DNA from: JANPLD01 sp031426355
GTDB lineage: Bacteria; Pseudomonadota; Alphaproteobacteria; Rickettsiales; UBA8987
Direction: 5' to 3'
DNA: 40,092 nucleotides
NCBI GenBank assembly: GCA_031426355.1
Contig: JANPLD010000086.1
Location: 1-40,092, forward strand
Shown: positions 17,222 to 25,151 of the stretch, one piece after another
How positions within the stretch are numbered: position 1 is the first letter of the stretch
Layout: each line of letters opens with the position of its first letter
Made by a program: the position numbers and the translations under genes
Notes under the pieces: generated by a model
What the model saw: only the letters and a program-made list of their open reading frames with translations
Databases searched by the model: none
Told to the model about the DNA's origin: nothing

Positions 17222-19887
17222 TTGAAACAACACGTCCAAATCCTGATAGTTTATTGCACCTGATAAATCAGGATAAGGAATTGACGCGCAAAGGCAGATT
17301 AAAAATATTCTTCGGTTCTTCGGCAGGTGTAGGCAAAACCTATGCAATGCTTAGTGAAGCAAAAGGTTTAAAGGAAGAAGATGTTGATGTAATTATTGGT
17401 GTGGTTGAAACTCACGGGCGAACAGAAACCGCCAAACTCGTTGAAGGATTTGAAAGAATAGAACTTAGAAAATCCGATCATAAAGGAATAGAGATAGCCG
17501 AATTTGATATTGAAGCCGCTTTAAAGCGAAAGCCCGCCCTTATTTTAATTGATGAGCTTGCACATACTAACGCGCCTAATTCCCGCCATTTAAAAAGGTG
17601 GCAGGATGTTAAAGAGCTTCTTGATAACGGTATTGATGTTTATTCAACTTTGAATGTTCAACACCTTGAAAGCGTTAATGATATAATAACAAAAACCACA
17701 GGGATTGAAGTAAAGGAAACTGTACCTGATGAGATTTTTGATAATGCTGAAGATATAGAACTGGTAGATATTTCTTCTGATGAATTGTTGAAAAGGCTGC
17801 ATCAGGGAAAGGTTTATATAGCTGAGGGCGCAAGCACAAGGGCGGCAGAGAACTTTTTTAAAAAATCAAATTTAGTTGCGCTCCGTGAAATTGCATTGCG
17901 TAGAACTGTAGAACGTGTTGATGCGCAGATGGATTTGATAAATTCAGCATCAGGAAGAAATGAAGCCCAGATAGGTGAAAAGATATTAGTTTGTATCGGG
18001 CATGATGAGCTTGCATCTGAAGTGGTGAGGCATGCAAGAAGAATGGCAACGCGTTCCAAAGCGGAGCTTATTGCCCTCTATATAGAAACTTCTAGACATT
18101 ATCGCCTGAGTGAAAAAGCAAAACTCAATGTTGAAAGAAACCTCAGATTTGCCGAAAGGATAGGCGCAAAGATCGTCCGAATTTCCGGAAGCAATGCTTC
18201 TGATGAAATAATTGCTTATGCTAATAAAAACGGTGTTACAAGAATTGTTATAGGATGCAGAGGCAGAAGATTTACGCTTAATCCTTTTGCCTCAAATTTA
18301 TCTCAGGACTTAATTTCAAAATCAGAAGGGCTTGAGATAACCGCCATTACCCAAAAAAATAGCAAAACAAAATTTTCTTCATTAATCCCGAAATCGCTTT
18401 CAAAGCCTTCAAATTATTTATACTCAGCTATATTTGTCGGGTTATTTACTGCTTTATGTCTGCCGTTCAAGAATCTTATAGATAGCGATGATTTTGCTAT
18501 GTTCTATCTGGTTGCAGTAATCTTTACAGCAGCAAGATATGGGGTTGGTTCATCAATAATTTCCTCTGTTTTAAGCGTTCTAGCGTTCAATTTCTTTTTT
18601 ACCGAGCCTTATTATACTTTCTCAGTAAACAACCCGAAATATTACTACACATTTGCGATAATGATAATAACAGGAATGATTACAGGTTCGCTTGCCTCAA
18701 AACTTTCAATTCAGGCTCGCCAAGCCAGAAAAAGAGAGGAAGAGACGGCAAAATTATACGAACTTACAAAAGAGCTTTCACGTATCAGGGGGCTTGAAAA
18801 TATTGCTGATACTTCGCTTGAACATATCAAAGGCGTATTCAATGTTGAGCCTTATGTCTTCTTTGGTAATGAAAATGAGGTAAGATCATTTCCTGACAAT
18901 TCCTTCTACGACTTGAAAGAGGAATCAGTTGCAAGATGGGTTATTGTAAATGGAAAGATCGCCGGAAAAAATACAGACACTTTGCCCAGTGCCAGAGGTT
19001 TACATCTCCCGCTTATTGCAGAACAGCAGATACTGGGGGTTTTATGTGTAATACCAAAAAATGAAGAGGAAGATTTCACTCTTGAGCAAACCTCAAAACT
19101 GGAAACCTTTGCAAGTATAATAGCTTCTTCCTTCCACAGAGCCAGAAAAGCCGAACAGGCCGAATCTTCAAAGGTCGAAACGGAATCAGAAAAACTTAGA
19201 AATTTGCTTTTAAGCTCTGTTTCCCATGATCTCAGAACTCCCCTTGCATCAATAAACGGTGCAGCAAGCAGCCTTATTATGATGAAGGACAGATCAGGCA
19301 AAGACGCGGATGATCTGTTAAAATCAATTCACAACCAGACTGCGAGGTTATCCCGCCTAGTGACTAATCTGCTGGATGTTACTCATCTTGAATCAGGTAA
19401 TATTGAGCTTAACAAACAGCCTTATTTTATTGATGAGCTAATTGGTACATCTTTGGTTCGTGTCGAGGAATTAAAGGGAAACCGTGAGATAAATATTCTA
19501 ATTGAGCCTGATCTGCCATTGGTTGAGGTTGACGGGCTTTTAATAGAGCAGGTGATAATCAACCTGCTGGAAAACGCTATCAGGTTTACTGATGAAAATA
19601 GCGGATATATTGAAATTGAGGCTACAAAACAAAATGACCAGATTTATCTTTCTATTGCAGATAACGGTAAGGGAATTAAAAAAAGTGAAGAGGAAAAGAT
19701 ATTTGAAAAATTCTATACTAATAAGTCAGGTTCACAGAATACGGGGCTTGGGCTTACAATTTGCCGAGGTATCATATCCACGCATAATGGTATGATATGG
19801 GCAGAGCAAAATGATGGTGGTGGTACAAAATTTATATTTACATTGCCAGTTTTAACCGAAGCAGAAATGAATGAAGAGCTTGAATAA
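17218..19887 (+). CDS. kdpD: KdpD, sensor histidine kinase for potassium limitation
   Basis: An 889-residue kinase of usual KdpD size. Residues about 20-230 are the KdpD domain with Walker A GSSAGVGKTYAMLSEAKG and VETHGRTET. Residues about 250-375 form a universal-stress-protein-like domain (ILVCIGHDELASEVVRHARR). Four membrane helices span about 400-500, followed by a GAF-like region, HisKA with His670 in SHDLRTPLAS, and the ATPase domain (IIEQVIINLLENAIRF is replaced here by LIEQVIINLLENAIRF; NTGLGLTICRG). It starts inside the kdpC stop (ATGA overlap) and overlaps kdpE by 17 bases, so pump and sensor are one transcription unit. Confidence 0.97.
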   Translation: MIETTRPNPDSLLHLINQDKELTRKGRLKIFFGSSAGVGKTYAMLSEAKGLKEEDVDVIIGVVETHGRTETAKLVEGFERIELRKSDHKGIEIAEFDIEAALKRKPALILIDELAHTNAPNSRHLKRWQDVKELLDNGIDVYSTLNVQHLESVNDIITKTTGIEVKETVPDEIFDNAEDIELVDISSDELLKRLHQGKVYIAEGASTRAAENFFKKSNLVALREIALRRTVERVDAQMDLINSASGRNEAQIGEKILVCIGHDELASEVVRHARRMATRSKAELIALYIETSRHYRLSEKAKLNVERNLRFAERIGAKIVRISGSNASDEIIAYANKNGVTRIVIGCRGRRFTLNPFASNLSQDLISKSEGLEITAITQKNSKTKFSSLIPKSLSKPSNYLYSAIFVGLFTALCLPFKNLIDSDDFAMFYLVAVIFTAARYGVGSSIISSVLSVLAFNFFFTEPYYTFSVNNPKYYYTFAIMIITGMITGSLASKLSIQARQARKREEETAKLYELTKELSRIRGLENIADTSLEHIKGVFNVEPYVFFGNENEVRSFPDNSFYDLKEESVARWVIVNGKIAGKNTDTLPSARGLHLPLIAEQQILGVLCVIPKNEEEDFTLEQTSKLETFASIIASSFHRARKAEQAESSKVETESEKLRNLLLSSVSHDLRTPLASINGAASSLIMMKDRSGKDADDLLKSIHNQTARLSRLVTNLLDVTHLESGNIELNKQPYFIDELIGTSLVRVEELKGNREINILIEPDLPLVEVDGLLIEQVIINLLENAIRFTDENSGYIEIEATKQNDQIYLSIADNGKGIKKSEEEKIFEKFYTNKSGSQNTGLGLTICRGIISTHNGMIWAEQNDGGGTKFIFTLPVLTEAEMNEELE

Positions 19888-20554
19888 AATATTAATAATT
19901 GATGATGAGCTTGAAATAAGAAGGTTCCTGACTTCTTCGCTCACTCAGGCAGGTTTTGAAACGGTAGAATCTGAAACCGGAAGAGGCGGGATAAAACTTT
20001 TTAAAGATCAAAGTCCTTCAATAATCCTGCTTGATCTTGGTTTGCCTGATATTGACGGGATTGAGGTAATAGACAAAATACGTAGTTTCAGCGAAGTTCC
20101 CATAATTGTTCTTTCTGCCAGAGGGCAGGAAAAAGACAAGATAAAGGCGCTGGAATCAGGGGCGGATGATTATCTGACAAAGCCATTCAGCACTGCGGAA
20201 TTAATCGCCAGAATAAAGGTTGCTATCCGCCATCTGTCTAAAAAAGAGCAGCAAAGCATACTTGAAATTAATGGTGTGAAACTAGATATAAAATCATCTC
20301 AGGCTTTTTTGAATAATGAAGAGTTAAAACTTACCCCTAAAGAGTTTATTCTGCTCTCAATATTAATGAGAAGCGCCGGAAAACTCATAACCCATAAACA
20401 ACTTCTTAATGAGATATGGGATAGATACACCCCAGAAAACAACAACTATCTACGCATCCACACCCAACATCTACGCAAAAAACTCCAAGATGATCCCGTC
20501 AACCCCAAATACATAATCACCGAAACAGGAGTTGGTTATAGGTTTAAATTGTAA
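19871..20554 (+). CDS. kdpE: KdpE, OmpR-type response regulator
   Basis: A 227-residue regulator. The receiver domain has the acidic pair IIDDE (residues 9-13), phospho-acceptor Asp55 in LLDLGLPDIDG and the Lys in LTKPFSTAEL. The C-terminal winged helix carries LKLTPKEFILLSILM and LRIHTQHLRKKLQDDP, typical of OmpR/PhoB DNA-binding domains. Phosphorylated by KdpD, it should activate the kdp promoter; a matching site is proposed at 11837-11880. The ATG lies within the last codons of kdpD. Confidence 0.96.
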   Translation: MKSLNKILIIDDELEIRRFLTSSLTQAGFETVESETGRGGIKLFKDQSPSIILLDLGLPDIDGIEVIDKIRSFSEVPIIVLSARGQEKDKIKALESGADDYLTKPFSTAELIARIKVAIRHLSKKEQQSILEINGVKLDIKSSQAFLNNEELKLTPKEFILLSILMRSAGKLITHKQLLNEIWDRYTPENNNYLRIHTQHLRKKLQDDPVNPKYIITETGVGYRFKL

Positions 20555-20585
20555 TTCAGTTATTTATTATAACTGATTGAACAAA

Positions 20586-20752
20586 ATTATCCTGTTACTT
20601 CAGAATTATTCTCCTGATATTATCCTGTTAATTACTTCCATTAGGTCTTATTTAAACTAGGTTGAAAGAGCTTTTGAGAGAGAAAATCCCATACTTTATC
20701 TATTATTTTTTAATTTTATCCTGTATTTATCCTGCTTAACAGGAAAAGTACT
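20586..20752 (+). repeat. Dispersed TATCCTG repeats after kdpE
   Basis: The 12-mer ATTATCCTGTTA occurs at 20586-20597 and 20619-20630, and TTTATCCTG appears twice more between about 20714 and 20740, ending in a small CCTG-CTTAA-CAGG hairpin. Spacing is irregular. They may be transcript-end processing signals, a decayed repeat element, or chance in AT-rich DNA. Confidence 0.35.
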
Positions 20753-20898
20753 TTCAACTAATGTAACTTTTGTCATGTCCGATGCTTCTCGATATGACTT
20801 GAGGAGTGACGACCAAACTGATCTCCGGTAGCTGAATTAGTTATTCACACCACCATCACTTAAGATATTGATTTATAAGGTCTTTTCATATTTCCGTT

Positions 20899-20919
20899 AG
20901 TGGCGCTGTTTGCGCCACT
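20899..20919. terminator. Strong GC-rich hairpin downstream of kdpE
   Basis: AGTGGCGC and GCGCCACT form a perfect 8-base-pair stem around a TGTTT loop, in otherwise AT-rich DNA. No clean U-tract follows on either strand. It lies 345 bases after kdpE with no gene between, so it may end the kdp transcript or be part of a small RNA or palindromic element. The rest of 20555-21083 shows nothing I can name. Confidence 0.4.
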
Positions 20920-21083
20920 CGTGCGATATTTGATATTTTATTATCAACATCCCAGCCCTGAAAGGGGTAGATTTCTCCGGCTACTTCTGTATTACATCTT
21001 TTTATTTCTTGCCCCGGACTTGGCAATCATTATTTTCTTAAGTTATCTAAGGAAGTTATTTCCATTTTATGGTTGATATAAAT

Positions 21084-21269
21084 TTACCTATTTAGGGTAT
21101 CTAAATAATTATTTAGATTAACGTTTACCCTATCTACAAAAGCAGAAACTTCTTTATAATTTCTATCTATATGGCTTTTTATCTTGGGATTTGATGTTTC
21201 AGGGTAAGCAAGAGCTTCTACAACCTTTCTTTCCTCATCAGTTAGACTTGTTATTACTATTAAAATCAA
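21084..21269 (-). CDS. Small hypothetical protein or gene tail, partly duplicated at 35125-35200
   Basis: A 61-residue frame, MILIVITSLTDEERKVVEAL and on to NYLDTLNR. The segment NYKEVSAFVDRVNVNL recurs as NYKEVSAFVDRAKVNL at 35125-35200 on the same strand with nearly identical DNA. The conservation of protein sequence between two copies suggests it was once coding, but the length and lack of a good ribosome site suggest the remnant of a larger gene. Family unknown. Confidence 0.35.
   Translation of the reverse strand: MILIVITSLTDEERKVVEALAYPETSNPKIKSHIDRNYKEVSAFVDRVNVNLNNYLDTLNR
21099..21118. repeat. Perfect 20-base palindrome
   Basis: ATCTAAATAATTATTTAGAT reads the same on both strands. 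It overlaps the 3' end of the small frame at 21084. A partial copy (ataattatttagatac) occurs at about 28267-28282. Could be a regulator binding site or the end of a decayed element. Confidence 0.45.
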
Positions 21270-21375
21270 GGAAACCAGCCAATAATTATATATAATTTAA
21301 TCCATTTAAGAATTTGAGCTAACGGGAAGCGAAAAGTTAATTAATTCATAATGTTAGTTATTTTTACATTAATTA

Positions 21376-21410
21376 GGTTACGAGTGTGGGACTCGAACCC
21401 GTATCGCCGC
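21376..21410 (-). other. tRNA T-arm-like fragment
   Basis: On the minus strand GGGTTCGAGTCCC stands at 21388-21400, a sequence diagnostic of tRNA T-arms, followed by 13 bases where an acceptor stem would be. The outer T-stem pairs do not match and no D-arm, anticodon arm or 5' acceptor strand precedes it. It may be the 3' scrap of a tRNA gene left by an integrating element (an attachment site), or chance. Confidence 0.25.
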
Positions 21411-21420
21411 CATGACCACC

Positions 21421-21648
21421 TTAGTGTAGCGGTGTAGTGTTAATTTTGATGTAGTTACTTTTTATCAATAAATTCTTTGCGGTTCTTAGTTCCTTTTCTA
21501 CATCAGCCTCGAGTTCTATGCCTTCTCTTATAATAAATAATTTCCCACCAAATTTTCTGTATTTGACCGGAATATTGAATTTAATGTTCAGGATAGGTAT
21601 ATGGCAAGGTAAGTTCCAGGATCCGGAAAACTTTAGAAAGAAAAAGAA
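21421..21648 (-). pseudogene. Degraded reading frame without start
   Basis: An open frame of about 75 codons with no start codon reads NIPVKYRKFGGKLFIIREG in its middle and stops at 21421-21423. The composition looks coding. The IPVKYRKFGGK pattern vaguely resembles the last strand of some serine-recombinase C-termini, but I would not assign it. Between it and the polymerase (21649-21824) the remaining sequence holds a further open frame shifted relative to the polymerase end, also unrecognised. Confidence 0.3.
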
Positions 21649-21824
21649 TTAGTCCTTAATTTTTTCTATTATCTGAATTAGTTAATCTCGTACTACCTCA
21701 AAATTCATTCAAAAACTCTCCTACTGCTTTATCGCAGATAATATCCTTTTCTTTTAATTCTCTTTTGAGTTTTAATCCCTCTAATGTCCTACTCCTGATT
21801 GTATGCTCATTTCTATAATTGAAT

Positions 21825-23147
21825 TTACTCCAGAAACTCTTCCATATCCGGTATTCTGGTAAAGGCAATCTTGGTTCCGGTAAAACTGCGGCCTTGAGTC
21901 GGTAGCATTCCCAACAAAATACTATCCCTGCCATATCTGTGGTTTATCTTATCAATAGCATTTGAAATACCTTCCTGCTTTTTACGTTTCTTGCTCAAAC
22001 CTTCGGGCAATGGGTCAAATAATTCTTCCTGAGCCGAAGATGTTTCCGATAGATCATATAGTGTTATTGATATCTTCTTAAGTCTCTGACCTCGTATTTG
22101 CGGTTTTAAGCTCTTCCATATCTCATCCAGCATTTTTGTGAAGGTTATGCTATCCTGCGCTCTAATACATTTCATACTGCCTTCTAACCTATTTCCACTT
22201 TCCAGCCTTGTTGAGAAGTGTATAGCAGAGGCGTAGAACCCCAACCTTCTCAACCTAGAGGCAGCTTTTAAAGTCAATCTTTGCGCTACGAACTTTGCCT
22301 TTTCAGGGGTTCTTAATTCCGGTGCCATAACATGGCTATGACCTATACTACGCTTTTCTGTCTTTTCTTCGAGCAGATCAATACCTCGTAGCAGATACCA
22401 CATACGTTCACCCCATACACTACCCCAAGTCTTCCGCATCTGTTGGGCAGACATTGTCCATATATCAGCAAAATTCCTAACTCCGGCCTTGATAAGGCGC
22501 TTCTCCATATTGTAACCTATGCCAGGGAAATCCCTTAACTTAAGGTTTAGTAATTTATTAGGAAGATCATTTTTATGGATTATAACAAGCCCATCAGGCT
22601 TTTTAAGTTCAGTAGCCACCTTTGCCAGATATTTGTTAGGCGCAATACCTATTGAACATTTAACATATTCCCCAATGTTTTTTGCCAAACCCTTCTTGAT
22701 AGATAGGGCAATTTCAGTCGCCCTTTTTTCTAAAACTTCATTATCCATAAGTCTGCAAGCAACCTCATCAATAGAGCAAACAGCAGTTACCGGTATATGA
22801 TTTTCAACTTCTTTGTTTATACGATGATGGAACTCTACATACTTTTCATGATTAGCAAGAACGCAGATAAGCTCTGGGCATATTTTCTTGGCTTCATAGA
22901 TAGGTGTGCCTGTCTTAATGCCAAAAGCCTTGGCCTCATAACTTGCAGCTATTGCACAGGTAGCATCTGTTTCAACCGGAACTACTGCTACGGGCTTACC
23001 CCTTAACCTAGGCTGCAATTGCTGCTCAACACTGGCAAAATAACTGTTGAAATCAACATATATCCAGCGGAGGTCAGAGATTGGAGCGGGTTGTTTATTC
23101 TGATATTGGCTATTAATTGTAAGCTCCACTTTTGTTGATCCATACAT
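21825..23147 (-). CDS. Y-family DNA polymerase (UmuC/ImuB-like error-prone polymerase)
   Basis: A 440-residue translesion polymerase. WIYVDFNSYFASVEQQLQP holds the first catalytic aspartate and the steric-gate aromatic region; CSIDEVACRL near residues 122-131 holds the catalytic Asp-Glu pair; LRDFPGIGYNMEKRL is the helix-hairpin-helix; the little-finger domain follows with LRRLGFYASAIHFSTRLESG. The C-terminus ends with LLGMLPTQGRSFTGTKIAFT. Closer to UmuC than DinB in length and C-terminal form. No umuD-like partner gene is adjacent. It lies 244 bases downstream of the RepB-like gene on the same strand, perhaps carried with that element. A piece of a second copy survives at 35205-35253. Confidence 0.9.
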   Translation of the reverse strand: MYGSTKVELTINSQYQNKQPAPISDLRWIYVDFNSYFASVEQQLQPRLRGKPVAVVPVETDATCAIAASYEAKAFGIKTGTPIYEAKKICPELICVLANHEKYVEFHHRINKEVENHIPVTAVCSIDEVACRLMDNEVLEKRATEIALSIKKGLAKNIGEYVKCSIGIAPNKYLAKVATELKKPDGLVIIHKNDLPNKLLNLKLRDFPGIGYNMEKRLIKAGVRNFADIWTMSAQQMRKTWGSVWGERMWYLLRGIDLLEEKTEKRSIGHSHVMAPELRTPEKAKFVAQRLTLKAASRLRRLGFYASAIHFSTRLESGNRLEGSMKCIRAQDSITFTKMLDEIWKSLKPQIRGQRLKKISITLYDLSETSSAQEELFDPLPEGLSKKRKKQEGISNAIDKINHRYGRDSILLGMLPTQGRSFTGTKIAFTRIPDMEEFLE

Positions 23148-23269
23148 TATGTATATAATATACTTAGAACAAAAACTAGAACAAGCTTAAAAGCCAGGCA
23201 AACAGCAATTAACATTAGTACATTTAATTATACCCATAAGCTGAAGCTCATCAGTTCAAATCCAGCAGA

Positions 23270-23391
23270 ACAAGAAATTCAACCTTGTGAGCGCAGATAG
23301 GATCGCCATCGTCCTCACTACCACTATTGATCTGTCCATTACGACAGCTTCTCCTGTGGTCCCGGCGCTTCTGGGTCCTGGTCCCCGGCCT
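23270..23391. other. GC-rich segment at the end of the recombinase-ParB operon
   Basis: The bases directly after the RepB-like stop are much richer in GC than the surroundings and contain GGTCC three times within about 32 bases (GGTCCCGG, GGGTCCTGGTCCCC, near 23359-23390). No recognised gene. Such a change in composition next to a site-specific recombinase could mark an attachment or crossover site, or a partition-type site for the ParB proteins. The rest of 23148-23269 is plain AT-rich DNA. Confidence 0.35.
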
Positions 23392-24273
23392 TTAAACTTC
23401 AACAACTTTATCTTTCAGTGAGATCATCTCTGTTATCTTCTGAAAATGCTTTAATATTTCTGGATGATTCTGTGACATGTAACGAACAACGCGGGCATTA
23501 TTTAGTAATGAGCCAAGATAGCCTTTTGCTAAAGTGAGATTTAGTACATCGGTACTATAATTTTCCTCAATTATATTATATTCATGCTGAAGGTTTGCCA
23601 TTTCCGTTTCCATACGAGACATCTGTTCTTCGCTCAGGCCGTTAACTTTTTTCGGTTTAGCAGAATTCACCAGCTGGTCTTTGGGGGTTGCCGCAAAAAA
23701 AGCTTTTGCATAGCTCAAGCTATAAATAGCCGAATCATTCATCATGGTAACAACTTCAATCTGGCGCAGTGGTATCATTTTTCTTAAAATGGCAAATATT
23801 GCACCGGGAACAACTTTGTCCTTCAGCATCTCAGCTACTTCAGGACAGATGCCTTCTAACAGGTTTCTTTTTCTGACTATGGTGCCGACATCTATATCTA
23901 AAGCCTCTGCAATTTTGGCCTCTGGAACGCCACGCTGAACTGCCTTCAAGATCATCCTATGTTCTTGAATAGGCGCTAAACGATTGATATGCTTATTGTA
24001 AGTATAAGACTCATCGTCTTTTGAAACTAAACAGGTTACCTTTTTGATATTAAGTTTTTTAAGTGCTTCAATTCGTAGATGACCATCTACAAGTATATAT
24101 TTCCCAGCACCGGAATTTGCTACAACAATAGGTGGTTCAATAATTCCTATAATTTTTATAGAAGCAATAATTTGTTTGAATTTAATACTTACTTCAATTC
24201 CCTCAGTCATTGTACGAGTAGGAATTATCTCAGTTAGATCCAGATCAATAGTTTTAGATTCAAAACCTATCAT
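23392..24273 (-). CDS. RepB-like/ParB-domain protein with plasmid-partition C-terminal domain
   Basis: A 293-residue protein. Residues about 8-95 are ParB-like (IIGIIEPPIVVANSGAGKYI, then LVDGHLRIEALKKL in place of the usual GERRxxA box). A HTH region follows (RMILKAVQRGVPEAKIAEAL) and the C-terminal part resembles the RepB plasmid-partition domain (KVVPGAIFAILRKMIPLRQI). It is the third gene of an operon; its ATG overlaps the previous stop by four bases. No ParA ATPase is present, so a classical partition role is doubtful. I infer a DNA-binding cofactor of the recombinase. Confidence 0.8.
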   Translation of the reverse strand: MIGFESKTIDLDLTEIIPTRTMTEGIEVSIKFKQIIASIKIIGIIEPPIVVANSGAGKYILVDGHLRIEALKKLNIKKVTCLVSKDDESYTYNKHINRLAPIQEHRMILKAVQRGVPEAKIAEALDIDVGTIVRKRNLLEGICPEVAEMLKDKVVPGAIFAILRKMIPLRQIEVVTMMNDSAIYSLSYAKAFFAATPKDQLVNSAKPKKVNGLSEEQMSRMETEMANLQHEYNIIEENYSTDVLNLTLAKGYLGSLLNNARVVRYMSQNHPEILKHFQKITEMISLKDKVVEV

Positions 24274-25151
24274 AATTTACCCTGCAAATAAACTAGCTCC
24301 ATAAGTTGTTTAGGGAGCGTATCAATATTTTCTGCACGCAGTAAGTTATTGAAGTTTTCTTCTTTAAGTAATTTTCTCAGGGCAGCTATTATAAAAAGCA
24401 TTCTATTACTAGCAAGCTCAGCCTTACGGGTTATGAGAAGCTTTCGGTCAACCTCCTTCTGATAGATTTTCTGCAGAGCATGTCCGGTTATTTTACCAGA
24501 GACGCCACCTCTTTGCCCAATTTTCTCTCTCTTGCCATGTCTTTTGCGTTTTTCAATCAACCTTTTTACATACATCAGCTGTCTACCTTTAAGCTGACCA
24601 TTCTCGTAGGCTTCTTGCAGTGCTTTCTGCATATTCTCGTTAGGAGTTTCCGCAATTGTTACTGCTAGAGTTATAGGGATTTGGCCTGACTCTACTGCCA
24701 TTATTAAACGACTTTCACCGTTTTTTAGTAAATATAACATGTTACTAACATGAGTATGAGTTAGTCCGGTTTTCTTGACAATTTGTTGTGTGCTATAACC
24801 TTTATCGCTTAGTATCTCTACGGCCTTAAGAATATCCATGGCAGTATGCTGGCGACGAGCAATATTTTCAACTAGGCTCATTATTAGTGCCTGTTCCTCG
24901 GTAGCATTACTTATAATTGCTGGAATCGTTTTTTGACCAGCTTCAATAAATGCCTCCAGTCTTCCTTGACCACATATCAAGTCATAATCTTTACCGAAAG
25001 TGCCTGATGATTTTCTTACTGTAATAGGTCGTTTCAGGCCAACTTTATCTATATTCTCAGCAATGGATTTAAAAACTTTCTTATTACGTACCCGAGGATT
25101 TAATATATGGATTCGGTTGATCTCTATCATTTCAATATTAATTTTACTCAT
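24270..25151 (-). CDS. ParB/RepB/Spo0J-family protein
   Basis: A 293-residue protein with a fuller ParB domain than its neighbour: VFKSIAENIDKVGLKRPITV, LICGQGRLEAFIEAGQ (the GQGRLEA form of the CTP-binding GERRxxA motif) and SLVENIARRQHTAMD. A HTH follows (GYSTQQIVKKTGLTHTHVSN). The last 100 residues are basic and helical. It overlaps the recombinase stop and the next start by four bases each, so all three proteins are made together. The two ParB-like proteins are not close duplicates. Confidence 0.85.
   Translation of the reverse strand: MSKINIEMIEINRIHILNPRVRNKKVFKSIAENIDKVGLKRPITVRKSSGTFGKDYDLICGQGRLEAFIEAGQKTIPAIISNATEEQALIMSLVENIARRQHTAMDILKAVEILSDKGYSTQQIVKKTGLTHTHVSNMLYLLKNGESRLIMAVESGQIPITLAVTIAETPNENMQKALQEAYENGQLKGRQLMYVKRLIEKRKRHGKREKIGQRGGVSGKITGHALQKIYQKEVDRKLLITRKAELASNRMLFIIAALRKLLKEENFNNLLRAENIDTLPKQLMELVYLQGKL

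Noticed and set aside
20586..20752. CRISPR array from the TATCCTG repeats
   Set aside because: Repeats are 9-12 bases with irregular spacing and no cas genes nearby.
21376..21480. A complete tRNA gene on the minus strand
   Set aside because: Only the inner T-arm matches; no anticodon arm or acceptor pairing could be built, so only a fragment is suggested.
23280..23410. A protein frame on the plus strand through the GC-rich tract
   Set aside because: It has an upstream stop, no ribosome site and overlaps the RepB-like 3' end; composition alone is not enough.
23392..25151. A plasmid replication or partition locus
   Set aside because: No ParA ATPase, RepC-like initiator or iteron array is present; the two ParB-like proteins go with the recombinase instead.
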